Positions 36,005-45,777 are shown, counted from the first letter of the stretch. The stretch is 64,000 nucleotides of DNA from Bradyrhizobium lablabi (GCF_018131005.1 NZ_JAFCJK010000001.1:496001-560000), one strand, 5' to 3'. Numbers and translations: made by a program. The notes: generated from the sequence alone by a model not told the origin.

Positions 36005-38014
36005 ATGTTCGACAATCCCGCTCTCATCAAGGCGATCTTCGGCCGCCTCACCATCGAATCGCTGCCGCTGCATGAGCCGATCGTAGTCGGCACCTTCGCG
36101 GTGGTCGCGCTCGGCGGCGTCGCGCTGCTCGGGGCCGTCACCTATTTCCGGCTGTGGAGCTATCTGTGGCGCGAGTGGTTCACCACGGTCGACCACAAGC
36201 GCATCGGCATCATGTACATGATCCTCGGCATCGTGATGCTGCTGCGCGGCTTTGCCGACGCCGTGATGATGCGCCTGCAGCAGGCGATCGCCTTCAACGG
36301 CTCGGAGGGCTATCTCAACGCGCATCACTACGACCAGATCTTCACGGCGCATGGCGTGATCATGATCTTCTTCGTGGCAATGCCGCTGGTCACGGGCCTG
36401 ATGAACTATGTGGTGCCGCTGCAGATCGGCGCGCGCGACGTCTCGTTCCCGTTCCTCAATAATTTCAGCTTCTGGATGACGGTCGGCGGCGCGGTGCTGG
36501 TGATGATGTCGCTGTTCATCGGCGAGTTCGCGCGCACCGGCTGGCTCGCCTATCCGCCGCTGTCGAACCTCGGCTACAGTCCCGACGTCGGCGTCGACTA
36601 TTACATATGGGCGCTGCAGGTCGCCGGCGTCGGAACGACGCTGTCGGGCATCAATCTGATCTGTACCATCGTCAAGCTGCGCGCGCCGGGCATGACGATG
36701 ATGAAGATGCCCGTTTTCACCTGGACCTCGCTCTGCACCAACATCCTGATCGTCGCCTCGTTTCCGGTGCTGACCGTGGTGCTGGCGCTGCTTGCGCTCG
36801 ACCGCTACGTCGGCACCAATTTCTTCACGAACGACTTCGGCGGCAACCCGATGATGTACGTGAACCTGATCTGGATCTGGGGTCATCCCGAGGTCTACAT
36901 CCTTGTGTTGCCGGCATTCGGCATCTTCTCCGAGGTGACCTCGACCTTTTCGGGCAAAAGGCTGTTCGGCTACACCTCGATGGTCTACGCCACTGTCGTC
37001 ATCACGATCCTGTCCTATCTGGTCTGGCTGCACCATTTCTTCACGATGGGGTCGGGCGCCAGCGTGAACTCGTTCTTCGGCATCACCACCATGATCATCT
37101 CGATCCCGACGGGCGCGAAGATGTTCAACTGGCTGTTCACGATGTATCGCGGCCGCATCCGCTACGAATTGCCGATGATGTGGACCATCGCTTTCATGCT
37201 GACCTTCGTGATCGGCGGCATGACCGGCGTGTTGCTCGCCGTGCCGCCGGCCGACTTCGTTCTGCACAACAGCCTGTTCCTGGTCGCGCATTTCCACAAC
37301 GTGATCATCGGCGGCGTGCTGTTCGGCCTGTTCGCCGGCATCGGCTATTGGTTTCCGAAGGCGTTCGGTTTCCGCCTCGACCCGTTCTGGGGCAAACTGT
37401 CGTTCTGGTTCTGGGTCTCGGGCTTCTACCTCGCCTTCATGCCCCTCTACGTGCTCGGCCTGATGGGCGTCACCCGCCGTCTTCGCGTGTTCGACGATCC
37501 GTCCCTGCAAATCTGGTTCGTCATCGCCGGCATCGGCGCCTTCCTGATCCTGCTCGGCATCATGTCCATGCTGGTGCAGTTCGCGGTCAGCATTCTCCGT
37601 CGTGAGGAACTCCGTGATGTCACCGGCGATCCCTGGAACGCGCGCACGCTGGAATGGGCGACCTCATCGCCCCCGCCGGATTACAACTTCGCCTTCACGC
37701 CGGTTGTCTATGACAACGACGCATGGTGGGACATGAAGCGCCGCGGCTATAGCCGCCCGCTCACCGGCTTCAAGCCGATCCACATGCCGAGCAACACCGG
37801 CACCGGCGTTATCCTCGCCGGCCTCTCGACCGCGATGGCGTTCGGCCTGATCTGGTACATCTGGTGGCTCGCCGCCTTGAGCTTCGTTGCGCTGCTCGCG
37901 GTCGCGATTGGCCACACCTTCAACTATCACCGCGACTACGACATCCCGGCGGATGACGTGGTGCGGGTCGAAGACGCGCGCACGCGTCTGCTTGCCGCGG
38001 GAGCCAGGTCATGA
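36005..38014 (+). CDS. cyoB: Cytochrome bo3 ubiquinol oxidase subunit I
   Basis: The 669-residue catalytic subunit carries about 15 membrane helices and the haem/copper site. [15 protein letters not shown] holds the CuB His and the cross-linked Tyr, HHFFTMG the next CuB pair, and [11 protein letters not shown] the two haem His. The N-terminal [17 protein letters not shown] is the usual start of the first conserved helix. The gene follows cyoA by 10 bases behind AAAGAGGG and overlaps cyoC by four bases (ATGA). Confidence 0.97.
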   Translation: MFDNPALIKAIFGRLTIESLPLHEPIVVGTFAVVALGGVALLGAVTYFRLWSYLWREWFTTVDHKRIGIMYMILGIVMLLRGFADAVMMRLQQAIAFNGSEGYLNAHHYDQIFTAHGVIMIFFVAMPLVTGLMNYVVPLQIGARDVSFPFLNNFSFWMTVGGAVLVMMSLFIGEFARTGWLAYPPLSNLGYSPDVGVDYYIWALQVAGVGTTLSGINLICTIVKLRAPGMTMMKMPVFTWTSLCTNILIVASFPVLTVVLALLALDRYVGTNFFTNDFGGNPMMYVNLIWIWGHPEVYILVLPAFGIFSEVTSTFSGKRLFGYTSMVYATVVITILSYLVWLHHFFTMGSGASVNSFFGITTMIISIPTGAKMFNWLFTMYRGRIRYELPMMWTIAFMLTFVIGGMTGVLLAVPPADFVLHNSLFLVAHFHNVIIGGVLFGLFAGIGYWFPKAFGFRLDPFWGKLSFWFWVSGFYLAFMPLYVLGLMGVTRRLRVFDDPSLQIWFVIAGIGAFLILLGIMSMLVQFAVSILRREELRDVTGDPWNARTLEWATSSPPPDYNFAFTPVVYDNDAWWDMKRRGYSRPLTGFKPIHMPSNTGTGVILAGLSTAMAFGLIWYIWWLAALSFVALLAVAIGHTFNYHRDYDIPADDVVRVEDARTRLLAAGARS

Positions 38015-38640
38015 CGGTTGCAGTCGTCCCCTCACAAGATTCCGAACCGATCTTTCACGTCATCGACGAGCACGCACACCCCGAAGGCGCCAGCACGATG
38101 CTGGGCTTCTGGGTCTACCTGATGAGCGACTGTCTCATCTTCGCGATCCTGTTCGCCACCTTTGGCGTGCTCAGTGGCAATTACGCGGCCGGTCCCGCGC
38201 CGAGGGACCTGTTCGATCTGCCGCTGGTCGCGCTCAACACGTCCATGCTGCTGCTGTCGTCGATCACCTACGGCTTCGCCATGCTGACGATGGAGAGATC
38301 GCGCATTGGCGCGACGCAGGCCTGGCTTGCGATCACCGGCCTGTTCGGCCTCGCTTTCATCGGCATCGAACTTTCCGAGTTCGCGCACATGATCCATGAG
38401 GGCGCCACCCCGCAGCGCAGCGCCTTCCTGTCGTCCTTCTTCACGCTGGTCGGCACCCACGGCCTGCACGTCACCTTCGGCCTGGTCTGGCTGGTGACGC
38501 TGATGGTGCAGGTCTGGCGCTACGGCCTGATCGAGGCAAACCGGCGGCGTCTGATGTGCCTGTCGATGTTCTGGCACTTCCTCGACGTGGTCTGGATCGG
38601 CGTATTCACCTTCGTCTATCTTCTGGGAATGCTGCGATGA
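38011..38640 (+). CDS. cyoC: Cytochrome bo3 ubiquinol oxidase subunit III
   Basis: A 209-residue membrane protein with five helices, as in quinol oxidase subunit [23 protein letters not shown] opens the first helix and [20 protein letters not shown] is the conserved fourth-helix region. It stabilises subunit I. Translation is probably coupled: its ATG overlaps the cyoB stop, and its own stop overlaps the cyoD start. Confidence 0.95.
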   Translation: MTVAVVPSQDSEPIFHVIDEHAHPEGASTMLGFWVYLMSDCLIFAILFATFGVLSGNYAAGPAPRDLFDLPLVALNTSMLLLSSITYGFAMLTMERSRIGATQAWLAITGLFGLAFIGIELSEFAHMIHEGATPQRSAFLSSFFTLVGTHGLHVTFGLVWLVTLMVQVWRYGLIEANRRRLMCLSMFWHFLDVVWIGVFTFVYLLGMLR

Positions 38641-39038
38641 AAATCGACTCACACGCCCTGCAACCCGAGGCCGGCGGCCATGATGCCCATGACTCGGCGG
38701 TCCATGACTCGGCTGCCCACGGCTCGCTGTCGAGCTACCTGATCGGCTTCGGCCTCTCGGTCGTCCTGACCGCGATCCCGTTCTGGCTCGTGATGTCGGG
38801 CGCGCTAGGCAGCAAGCAACTCACGGCGCTCGTCGTCATGCTGTTCGCGGCGGTGCAGATCGTGGTGCACATGATCTACTTCCTGCACATGAACACGCGC
38901 TCCGAGAACGGCTGGACCATGATGGCGTTGATCTTCACCATCATCATGGTGGTGATCGCACTCACCGGATCGCTGTGGGTGATGCATAACCTCACCGTCA
39001 ACATGATGCCCGTACACGACATGAGCGGCATGCGGTGA
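38637..39038 (+). CDS. cyoD: Cytochrome bo3 ubiquinol oxidase subunit IV
   Basis: From the ATG at 38637, which overlaps the cyoC stop, the product is 133 residues with three membrane helices. VVHMIYFLHMNTRSENGWTM is the signature loop of CyoD. The N-terminal 30 residues are His/Asp/Ser-rich (GGHDAHDSAVHDSAAHG), a repeat-like soluble extension. It assists assembly of the CuB site in subunit I. No cyoE (haem O synthase) follows; SURF1 does instead. Confidence 0.93.
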   Translation: MKIDSHALQPEAGGHDAHDSAVHDSAAHGSLSSYLIGFGLSVVLTAIPFWLVMSGALGSKQLTALVVMLFAAVQIVVHMIYFLHMNTRSENGWTMMALIFTIIMVVIALTGSLWVMHNLTVNMMPVHDMSGMR

Positions 39039-39859
39039 CGATGCGCTCGCCCAGGCCATCCCTGCCGTTGCTCGCGCTCGGTATGCTGGGCGTGGTGACG
39101 CTGACCGCGCTTGGCGTTTGGCAGCTCGAACGCAGAACCTGGAAAATCGCGCTGATCGATCGGGTCGAGCAGCGCATGCACGCCGCCCCGGTGGCGTTAC
39201 CCGCGCCCTCTTCCTGGCCGGCGGTGACTGCGGCACGCGACGAGTATCGTCGCGTCACCGTCAGCGGTCGGTTCCTGCATGCCGACGAGACGCTGGTGCA
39301 AGCCGTGACGGTCGACGGTCCCGGTTTCTGGGTGCTGACCCCGCTGCGGACCGCTGACGGAACCACCGTGGTGGTCAATCGCGGCTTCGTGCCGCCTGAG
39401 CGGCGCGATCCCGCGACCCGGCGACACGGCGATTCGCAGAGCACAGTCACCCTCAACGGCCTGCTGCGGATGTCCGAACCAAAGGGCGGTTTCCTGCGCA
39501 ACAACGACCCGGCGGCAGGCCGCTGGTATTCGCGCGATGTCGCCGCGATCGCCGCCGTGCATGGCCTGCCGCAGGTCGCGCCCTTCTTCCTCGACGCCGA
39601 CGCGGCGGAAAACCCCGGCGGCTACCCGGTTGGCGGGCTGACGGTTGTCCGGTTTCCGAACAATCACCTGATTTACGCGCTGACATGGTTCGCACTCGCC
39701 CTTATGCTTGCCGCCGTACTCCTGCGCATCGCACGCGGAAGGAGTTCCGCCGGCGACCTGAAGGCCCGGCGTGCCGCCGTGCATCGCCTGATCGGTGCTG
39801 CACGCCGTCTGTCTCGCAACACAGGCCCAGATGCTCGAGCGCACATCGGATCTGCATGA
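39035..39859 (+). CDS. SURF1-family oxidase assembly protein
   Basis: The 274-residue product has an N-terminal membrane helix, LGVWQLERRTWKIALIDRVE directly after it, a periplasmic domain, and a C-terminal helix after PNNHLIYALTWFALALMLA, which is the SURF1 layout. SURF1 proteins help insert haem into haem-copper oxidases. Its GTG (39035) overlaps the cyoD stop; an ATG two codons on is an alternative. Position directly behind cyoABCD implies a dedicated assembly factor for this bo3 oxidase. Confidence 0.92.
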   Translation: MTMRSPRPSLPLLALGMLGVVTLTALGVWQLERRTWKIALIDRVEQRMHAAPVALPAPSSWPAVTAARDEYRRVTVSGRFLHADETLVQAVTVDGPGFWVLTPLRTADGTTVVVNRGFVPPERRDPATRRHGDSQSTVTLNGLLRMSEPKGGFLRNNDPAAGRWYSRDVAAIAAVHGLPQVAPFFLDADAAENPGGYPVGGLTVVRFPNNHLIYALTWFALALMLAAVLLRIARGRSSAGDLKARRAAVHRLIGAARRLSRNTGPDARAHIGSA

Positions 39860-41213
39860 CCGGGAAGCAATTGCAGGCGAGACCGTGACGACGGCTGCCG
39901 CGACCGCCGGCCTGCCCTTCGATCTCGGCGCGCCCTCGCCGGCGCGTGTCGCGACCAATCGCAAGAACATGGTCCTGCTGATCCAGTTGCGCTGGACGGC
40001 CGTGATCGGGCAGATCGTCACGATCGGTTTCGTCCATCTGTGGATGGGCATTGTCCTGCCGCTGCTGCCGATGGCAGGCGTGATCTGCGGGCTGGTCGCG
40101 CTCAATTTCGTGAGCCTTGCCTGGGTGCGCTACCGCGCCAATGTCGACAACCGCGAGCTTCTGATCGCGCTGACGCTCGATGTAGCGGCATTGACGGCGC
40201 AGCTCTATCTCAGCGGCGGCGCCACCAATCCATTCTCATCGCTCTATCTGTTGCAGATCACGCTCGGCGCGATGCTGCTCGACGCTCGGTCGACCTGGTC
40301 GCTGGTCGCGCTGGCCTGTGCGAGCTTCGCCTGGCTTACCGCCTATCACCAGCCCCTGGTGCTGCCCGAGAGTTCCAGCGACGCGTTCAGCCTGTACATC
40401 ACCGGCACGTTCATCGGGCTCGTTCTCGACGCGGTTCTGGTCGTGGTGTTTGTGACCCGAATCAACCGCAATTTGCGCGACCGCGATGCGCGCCTCGCCG
40501 CGCTGCGCCAGCATGCAGCGGAACAGGACCATATCGTCAGGATGGGCCTTCTCGCATCGGGTGCGGCACACGAACTCGGCACGCCGCTCGCCTCGCTGTC
40601 CGTCATTCTCGGCGACTGGCGCCGGATGCCGGCGCTCGCATCGGATCCCGAACTATCGCACGATCTCGGCGAGATGGAGACGTCGCTGCAGCGCTGCAAA
40701 TCGATCGTGACGGGAATCCTGCTGTCGGCCGGCGAAGCACGCGGCGAAGGCTCCTCACCGACGACGGTCGCCGCTTTCCTGGCCACCCTGGTCGACGAAT
40801 GGCGGACCACCCGGCCTTCGGCCACGCTGTACTTCCGCAATGCTTTCGGCGCCGACTTGCCGATCGTATCCGACATCGCGCTGAAACAGGCGATCTTCAA
40901 TGTGCTCGACAATGCCGCCGAGGTCTCGCGCGACTGGATCGAACTGATGGCCGAGCGTGACGCCGGCAAGCTCGTGCTCACGGTGATCGATCGCGGGCCG
41001 GGGTTTGCTGCGGAGATGCTGTCACATCTCGGCAAGCCCTATCAATCGACCAAGGGTAACCCCGGCAGCGGCCTCGGCCTGTTCCTGGTGGTCAACGTCG
41101 TGCGCAAGCTCGGCGGAGTGGTCACGGCGCGAAACCGGCCGGATATCGGCGCCGCAATCAGACTCGAACTGCCGCTGGCGACGCTCGCGATTGGAGACGA
41201 TTTTGACGGATGA
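39831..41213 (+). CDS. RegB/PrrB/ActS-like redox-sensing histidine kinase
   Basis: The product of about 460 residues has six N-terminal membrane helices, the quinone-sensing type loop LSGGATNPFSSLYLL (between helices 3 and 4), a phosphoacceptor region GAAHELGTPLASL and a C-terminal ATPase domain (NVLDNAAEVS, GSGLGLFLVV). These mark the RegB/PrrB/ActS family, which senses quinone or thiol redox state. The cysteine in LQRCKSIVTGIL lies where RegB has its redox-active Cys. I take the ATG at 39831, which overlaps the end of the SURF1 gene by 29 bases; earlier starts are possible. It is likely part of the cyo transcript. Confidence 0.88.
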   Translation: MLERTSDLHDREAIAGETVTTAAATAGLPFDLGAPSPARVATNRKNMVLLIQLRWTAVIGQIVTIGFVHLWMGIVLPLLPMAGVICGLVALNFVSLAWVRYRANVDNRELLIALTLDVAALTAQLYLSGGATNPFSSLYLLQITLGAMLLDARSTWSLVALACASFAWLTAYHQPLVLPESSSDAFSLYITGTFIGLVLDAVLVVVFVTRINRNLRDRDARLAALRQHAAEQDHIVRMGLLASGAAHELGTPLASLSVILGDWRRMPALASDPELSHDLGEMETSLQRCKSIVTGILLSAGEARGEGSSPTTVAAFLATLVDEWRTTRPSATLYFRNAFGADLPIVSDIALKQAIFNVLDNAAEVSRDWIELMAERDAGKLVLTVIDRGPGFAAEMLSHLGKPYQSTKGNPGSGLGLFLVVNVVRKLGGVVTARNRPDIGAAIRLELPLATLAIGDDFDG

Positions 41214-41739
41214 ACGTCAGCTCTTGATCGTCGATGACGACGACGGGTTTGCCCGCACGCTCAAGCGTTCGTTCGAACGGCGCGGCTACCGCGTCGCCGT
41301 CGCGGCCTCGCTCGACGAGGTCCGTCATCTGCTTGAGCAGCAATCGCCCAGCTATGCCGTCGTCGACCTCAAGCTCGCCGGCGGCGCCTCCGGGCTCGCC
41401 TGCGTGGAAGCGCTGCATGCGCATGATCCGGACATGCTGATCGTCGTGCTGACGGGTTTCGCGAGCATCGCAACCGCGGTCGAGGCGATCAAGCTCGGCG
41501 CCTGCCACTACCTCGCCAAGCCATCGAACACCGACGACATCGAGGCCGCGTTCCAGAAGGCGGCGGGCAATGCCGCCATCGAGGTCGGCGCGCGCCCAAC
41601 CTCAATCAAGACGCTGGAATGGGAACGCATCCACCAGACCTTGATCGAGACCGACTTCAACATCTCCGAAGCCGCTCGCCGCCTCGGCATGCACCGCCGC
41701 ACGCTGGCGCGGAAACTCGAGAAGCGGCAGGTGAAGTAG
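41203..41739 (+). CDS. RegA/PrrA/ActR-like response regulator
   Basis: A 178-residue protein: receiver domain with the acidic pocket LIVDDDDGF, phosphorylated Asp in YAVVDLKLAGG, Thr in VVLTGFAS and Lys in YLAKPSN; then a Fis-type helix-turn-helix (NISEAARRLGMHRRTLARKL), the RegA signature. It should receive phosphate from the upstream kinase and control respiration genes. Translation most likely starts at TTG (41203), because no ATG or GTG precedes the receiver, GGAGA lies six bases upstream, and it overlaps the kinase stop codon. The partner genes thus form a coupled pair. Confidence 0.9.
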   Translation: MTDERQLLIVDDDDGFARTLKRSFERRGYRVAVAASLDEVRHLLEQQSPSYAVVDLKLAGGASGLACVEALHAHDPDMLIVVLTGFASIATAVEAIKLGACHYLAKPSNTDDIEAAFQKAAGNAAIEVGARPTSIKTLEWERIHQTLIETDFNISEAARRLGMHRRTLARKLEKRQVK

Positions 41740-41796
41740 GCTCGCCCGCCTTCTCCCTTCCTGAAAAAGGCCGGACGTATCCAGGATACGGCAGCG

Positions 41797-42894
41797 TCAA
41801 TGTGAAGCGTGCTGCCACGCACTTTGCTTGCGGGAGCGGTACGCGTCGAGCACGCGCAGACATGTCTCGGCATTCAATGAGCCGTAGCCGGTCTTCATCC
41901 GATCCAGTTCTCCGGCCGTTATTCTGTAGCTCGGTGCCCCCAGGAAAAGAAGCGACATGGTGGTGGTCCATGACAGCTTCAGAGCCTTGGCAAGTATGAG
42001 CGTTGATTGCCGATTCTTGTCGATCAGAGCGCGCTCCACGATGTCCACGGGCATTGAGCTCAACAAGGCAAGCGCGGCAACCGTCTCGTTGAATTTGATT
42101 GAATGAGCAAATTGGAAGACCCTGTCCTCAGTCAGATCTCCCTGCTGATGCAGCTTTGCGACCGTCCGCTTTGCTGAAAAATAGTCCTTCGATGCCGGAC
42201 CAAATCGTGCGTGAATGGCACCCTCGACATCCGTGACGATGCTCTGGACATGCCCTTGCATATCGGGACGTTCGCGCTTGAGCTTTTCCTTGACCTCATC
42301 TGAAGCCTTGGAGATCAATTGATGGAATACCTGCCGCGGAATATCCCTGCGGTGCCCCACGCACTCAGCAAGGATGGAGTCATCCTCCGAGCGTCGCAGG
42401 AGTTGCAGAAACCCTGATTCAGAAAAATGTGCGCCGCTATTTCGCGCAACCGAAGTAACGACCGCCTGCGAACCACGCTCCAACAATATGTCAGTTACCG
42501 CATCGGGCACGGTTCGCCGCTTGGAGATGGCGAGCAGGTGCTGCTGTCCCTTGTCTCGGGCGCAACTCATCAAGGTGTTCGGGTCCAGCCGTTCCGAATG
42601 TTGAAGAATAGGACCCGCGACGTCGATCAAGTCGTCGCGAGCAAGCGTGCCGACTACTTCGACCGGCGCGTTTTTGCTGCGGGCCAGCACGTTTGCAAGT
42701 CGAACTCGGGCGCTAACTTCAATCTCTTGGGCAAGTCGGCCGATTATCTCGCCGAAGGCCCATATTTGCTCCTCTGAATAACTACCCGTAATCAGGCGGT
42801 CAGTGGCGTGCCACAGCGCCCGACGGCGAGTTTCGGCGGTGCCTTTGGACACCGCGTTCTCGAGTTCGGCAAGGAATTCCGTCGCTTCAACCAT
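41797..42894 (-). CDS. DUF2336-domain protein
   Basis: The 365-residue protein is helical and lacks signal peptide or membrane segments. The N-terminal part contains repeated HEAT-like units (VRLANVLARSKNAPVEVVGT, LARDDLIDVAGPILQHSE, DAVTDILLERGSQAVVTSV), typical of DUF2336 proteins of alphaproteobacteria. Function of the family is not well established; members occur with motility, cell-cycle or signalling genes. The start is the ATG at 42894. The C-terminus lies at 41797, converging with regA-like gene transcription after a 57-base gap. Confidence 0.75.
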   Translation of the reverse strand: MVEATEFLAELENAVSKGTAETRRRALWHATDRLITGSYSEEQIWAFGEIIGRLAQEIEVSARVRLANVLARSKNAPVEVVGTLARDDLIDVAGPILQHSERLDPNTLMSCARDKGQQHLLAISKRRTVPDAVTDILLERGSQAVVTSVARNSGAHFSESGFLQLLRRSEDDSILAECVGHRRDIPRQVFHQLISKASDEVKEKLKRERPDMQGHVQSIVTDVEGAIHARFGPASKDYFSAKRTVAKLHQQGDLTEDRVFQFAHSIKFNETVAALALLSSMPVDIVERALIDKNRQSTLILAKALKLSWTTTMSLLFLGAPSYRITAGELDRMKTGYGSLNAETCLRVLDAYRSRKQSAWQHASH

Positions 42895-43096
42895 CCGGCG
42901 GGCTCAATTGCGCAAGCTGGGACGAAATAGTTCCGGCCGCCGGATTTGGCCGCTGCAAAGCTCAAGGAATGGTAAACAGGCCGCAACCATCATTTCGTTC
43001 GCTTAACGGCGAGCAAAGGAATTCCGCTCGACGGGTACCGGCCTCCAAGGAACCAGCCTCCTGGAATGCTGCGATCTCGCTCTCCGGCGCCCGAAC

Positions 43097-43321
43097 TCAA
43101 CTCCAGAACGATCCTTGATCGTCTCGCGATTCGTTCAACCAGATCAGCGCTTCCCGCAGATCAAGACTCATGATCCGCTCCTCGGCAGCCGAGTGAGGGT
43201 CGCCATCCGTCAGATAGAGATGAAAGCCGCTGCTGTCTCGAAGCAGAATCTCGCGACCCTCGCGTGCTTCGAGCGATTGAGAATCAATGAAGGGAACGGT
43301 TCGGTATGAAATGACTTGCAT
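43097..43321 (-). CDS. Small hypothetical protein (74 aa)
   Basis: A soluble 74-residue product with no signal peptide. Alternating hydrophobic and charged stretches (VISYRTVPFIDSQ, REILLRDSSGFHLYL, REALIWLNESRDDQ) suggest a small alpha/beta fold. The ribosome site is weak. No family recognised; coding character is supported mainly by amino-acid composition and by its place beside another small gene in the same direction. Confidence 0.4.
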   Translation of the reverse strand: MQVISYRTVPFIDSQSLEAREGREILLRDSSGFHLYLTDGDPHSAAEERIMSLDLREALIWLNESRDDQGSFWS

Positions 43322-43367
43322 CGCGATGTGAAGAGTGGCCCTACTTCCTGAAGCGCCAAGCGCTACA

Positions 43368-43388
43368 CACTTTTCCGGATCATGCTCT
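43368..43388. repeat. Short dispersed repeat ending ttttccggatcatgctct
   Basis: The 21 bases are identical to 54911-54931, and the end resembles the palindromic element at 4616-4684. It lies between the two small hypothetical genes and overlaps the last codon of the 77-residue one. Confidence 0.6.
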
Positions 43389-43620
43389 AGGCTCCGGCTT
43401 TCCTCCGCAATGTCGGCCGTGCTCGCCCTTGTGTTGAGGAGTGCTCGCCCTCAGCTCCGGCCTCGATCCATTCAAGCGTTCTCATCACGTCGGGGAACAG
43501 GGTAAAAACGTGTTCCTCCGGCGACACGCCGAAATGGTGACGCGTTCTTTCATTGCCGATTGCGCGTCGGACGCGCTTCGCAAAGAGGGCCAGCTGTTCG
43601 TCGGTTGGTCTTGAGCTCAT
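43387..43620 (-). CDS. Small hypothetical protein (77 aa)
   Basis: The ATG at 43620 has a good AAGGAA ribosome site. The 77-residue product starts MSSRPTDEQLALFAKRVRRA and contains FGVSPEEHVFTLFPDVMRTL; it is polar and helical with an Arg-rich C-terminus. No domain recognised. Translation runs to the edge of a dispersed repeat, so the last residues may be a by-product of the repeat insertion. Confidence 0.45.
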   Translation of the reverse strand: MSSRPTDEQLALFAKRVRRAIGNERTRHHFGVSPEEHVFTLFPDVMRTLEWIEAGAEGEHSSTQGRARPTLRRKAGA

Positions 43621-44051
43621 TTCCTTGCTCGCGCCTCTTGGGACACAACGCCGGCGCCGTAGCCGCAGTCGTCGATCTGCGCCTCACTGGACCGACGACG
43701 ACGCGCAATTCGTGTCTCAAACATGGGGCAGCTCTTCAGGTCATACAGCTTGGTGACGCCGGCATGGGAATGAAAGCACGAGACGCGGGCGGAAGATCAA
43801 TCGCCGCTTTCGCCTGCCGGGCAGCCAGAACATGGAAACATACAAGGTCACGTGCGGTGAGAACGTCGGTCTCACACGACAAATCATCAGGAAGATGATG
43901 GTCGCAATTTCTTAATCTTCTCTTTCACGACAACGATGTCCGGCCGGGTTGAACGGCGCTTCCGCAAATCGAGAGGCGGACAACGCGCGGTGGTCAGACC
44001 AACTGGCAGGCGCAAAATCACTCTCGACGTCAGGACGACGAAGCCCAAAAG
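43621..44051. other. Intergenic stretch, no convincing gene
   Basis: About 430 bases between a small gene and the carD terminator. Short frames are present on both strands, but none has a ribosome site and family-like sequence. A 50-codon basic frame from 43936 runs through the carD terminator and was rejected. Confidence 0.4.
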
Positions 44052-44081
44052 CAAAAAAGCCCGGCCTTTCGACCGGGCTTT
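44052..44081 (-). terminator. Intrinsic terminator of carD
   Basis: On the minus strand the hairpin AGCCCGGTCGAAAGGCCGGGCT is followed at once by a run of six T. It lies 22 bases after the carD stop, a textbook Rho-independent terminator. Confidence 0.88.
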
Positions 44082-44103
44082 CGCTTGAAAATCTCCGCGC
44101 TGC

Positions 44104-45057
44104 TTACGCGGCCTCGTCTTCGACAGCGGTATCGTCGCCGTCGGAATCGAGTTCTTCACCGTCGGTATCGCCCTCGCCGTCGGCATCGCCTTCGCCGCCG
44201 GCTTCGGCCTTGGCGCCGCGGCGCGGGCTCTTGGCGAGCTGGCTCTCGATCTCCTTGACCGCTTCGGTCTCGGTCGCGTGCTGGACCACGGCGATTTCGC
44301 GCGACAGGCGGTCGAGCGCCGCTTCGTAGAGCTGGCGTTCGCTGTACGACTGCTCGGGTTGCGATTCCGAGCGATAGAGATCGCGGACCACCTCGGCGAT
44401 TGCGACGATGTCGCCCGAATTGATCTTCGCTTCGTATTCCTGGGCGCGGCGCGACCACATGGTGCGCTTGACGCGGGCACGGCCCTTCAGCGTCTCCAGC
44501 GCCTTCTTGACCAGCGCCGGGTCCGACAACTTGCGCATGCCGACATTGGCGACCTTCGCCGTCGGAACGCGCAGGGTCATCTTGTCCTTCATGAAATTGA
44601 TCACGAACAGCTCGAGCTTGGCGCCCGCGATCTCCTGCTCCTCGATCGCCAGGATCTGACCGACCCCGTGAGCGGGATAGACGATGAATTCATTGGCCTT
44701 GAAGCCCTGACGCTGGGTCACGACCTTCTTCTCTTCGACGCGCGGCGGAGCCACGGGCTTCGCGGCAGCTTTCGGCGCCGCCGGCTTGACGGCAGCGGGC
44801 TTGGCGGTGGCAGCAGGCTTCGCGGCAACCTTCGTGGCCGACTTCGCAGCACTGGTCTTCGCAGCCGTCGCTTTCGCGGCGGTCTTGGCAGTCTTTTCTG
44901 ACATCACGCTTCTTTTGTTCTTTGAGGACTTTGTCGCCGACGCCTTTCTGGCTTCTTTCACGGAAACCTTGGCACGGCCCTTGGTTGCGCTGCGAGCAAC
45001 GACAGCGGCTTTCTTCGTGGTCTTAGAAGCACTCTTTTTACGCGTTTTCTGTGACAC
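44104..45057 (-). CDS. carD: CarD-family transcription regulator with long basic N-terminus
   Basis: CarD binds RNA polymerase and stabilises open promoters. The RNA-polymerase-interacting domain begins at FKANEFIVYPAHGVGQILAI and is followed by the helical DNA-binding part (VKKALETLKGRARVKRTMWSR). The N-terminal 110 residues are rich in Lys, Ala, Thr and Pro and look like a histone-H1-type tail; the C-terminus is highly acidic (EELDSDGDDTAVEDEAA). The GTG at 45057 is the outer start; an ATG 51 codons inside (44904) is also plausible, and the basic segment between them looks coding. A well-formed promoter lies about 100 bases upstream. Confidence 0.88.
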   Translation of the reverse strand: MSQKTRKKSASKTTKKAAVVARSATKGRAKVSVKEARKASATKSSKNKRSVMSEKTAKTAAKATAAKTSAAKSATKVAAKPAATAKPAAVKPAAPKAAAKPVAPPRVEEKKVVTQRQGFKANEFIVYPAHGVGQILAIEEQEIAGAKLELFVINFMKDKMTLRVPTAKVANVGMRKLSDPALVKKALETLKGRARVKRTMWSRRAQEYEAKINSGDIVAIAEVVRDLYRSESQPEQSYSERQLYEAALDRLSREIAVVQHATETEAVKEIESQLAKSPRRGAKAEAGGEGDADGEGDTDGEELDSDGDDTAVEDEAA

Positions 45058-45158
45058 AGCCTGCGCGCGGAAACTGCCACGCCCCTGTTCGATGTTTGCG
45101 GGAACCGCGAAGCCACAGGATACGCATGGCAGGGGGTTCTTTGGCCTGTAATGTGCCT

Positions 45159-45186
45159 AATATAGCACATTTTCCGCAAAAATCAA
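45159..45186 (-). promoter_or_regulatory. Sigma-70-type promoter of carD
   Basis: On the minus strand: -35 TTGATT, 16-base spacer, -10 TATATT, predicting a start near 45150 and a leader of about 95 bases before the outer start codon. The region is much more AT-rich than its surroundings. Confidence 0.6.
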
Positions 45187-45311
45187 TGGTTTACGCCCGA
45201 TTCCGGACCCATCTAGGGACCTTTCGGTCATATGTCCGTCAATAGGGTTAAATCCGCAGGCTATTCAGGGTCGGAATGGGCCTTAAATGCTGCCCTTGGC
45301 AGACGACGCGG

Positions 45312-45650
45312 TCAGTCGCCTGCTCCCGGATTTGGAGAAAAATATTTCTCGAACTTGCCTTCCTTGCCTTCCCACTCCTTGGCGTCTTCGGGCGCATCCT
45401 TCTTCTGGGTGATGTTCGGCCAGCTCTTGGCATAGTCGCGGTTGACCTCGAGCCACTTTTCAAGCCCCGGCTCGGTATCGGGCTTGATCGCGTCCGCCGG
45501 GCACTCCGGTTCGCACACGCCGCAGTCGATGCATTCGTCCGGATGGATGACCAGCATGTTCTCGCCCTCGTAGAAGCAGTCGACGGGGCAGACCTCAACG
45601 CAGTCAGTATATTTGCATTTGATGCAGGCCTCAGTGACGACGTAGGTCAT
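45312..45650 (-). CDS. fdxA: Ferredoxin FdxA (7Fe type)
   Basis: The 112-residue product has the cluster-binding pattern [17 protein letters not shown] followed by [12 protein letters not shown], which fits one [3Fe-4S] and one [4Fe-4S] cluster, as in the FdxA/7Fe ferredoxins. The C-terminal half ([17 protein letters not shown]) is the long helix typical of this type. It is a small cytosolic electron carrier. It stands between carD and the S4 protein in the conserved alphaproteobacterial order. Confidence 0.95.
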   Translation of the reverse strand: MTYVVTEACIKCKYTDCVEVCPVDCFYEGENMLVIHPDECIDCGVCEPECPADAIKPDTEPGLEKWLEVNRDYAKSWPNITQKKDAPEDAKEWEGKEGKFEKYFSPNPGAGD

Positions 45651-45777
45651 CCCAAACTCCGAAAACGGTCAGCTTTTTCAGGGGTTGCCTAGCGCAGGAA
45701 TACCGCAGCCGCAAGGGAAGCAGCCATCAAAAAGCACGGCCGTTCCAGCGCGAATCCGGATTACCTTCCCTAGATAG

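Noticed and set aside
35873..37510. A 545-codon frame opposite cyoB
   Set aside because: Antisense shadow: a hydrophilic His/Asp/Glu/Arg product opposite a membrane protein, as expected from complementary codons.
43936..44090. A 50-codon basic plus-strand frame
   Set aside because: No ribosome site, and it runs straight through the carD terminator hairpin; composition explains the Arg/Lys richness.
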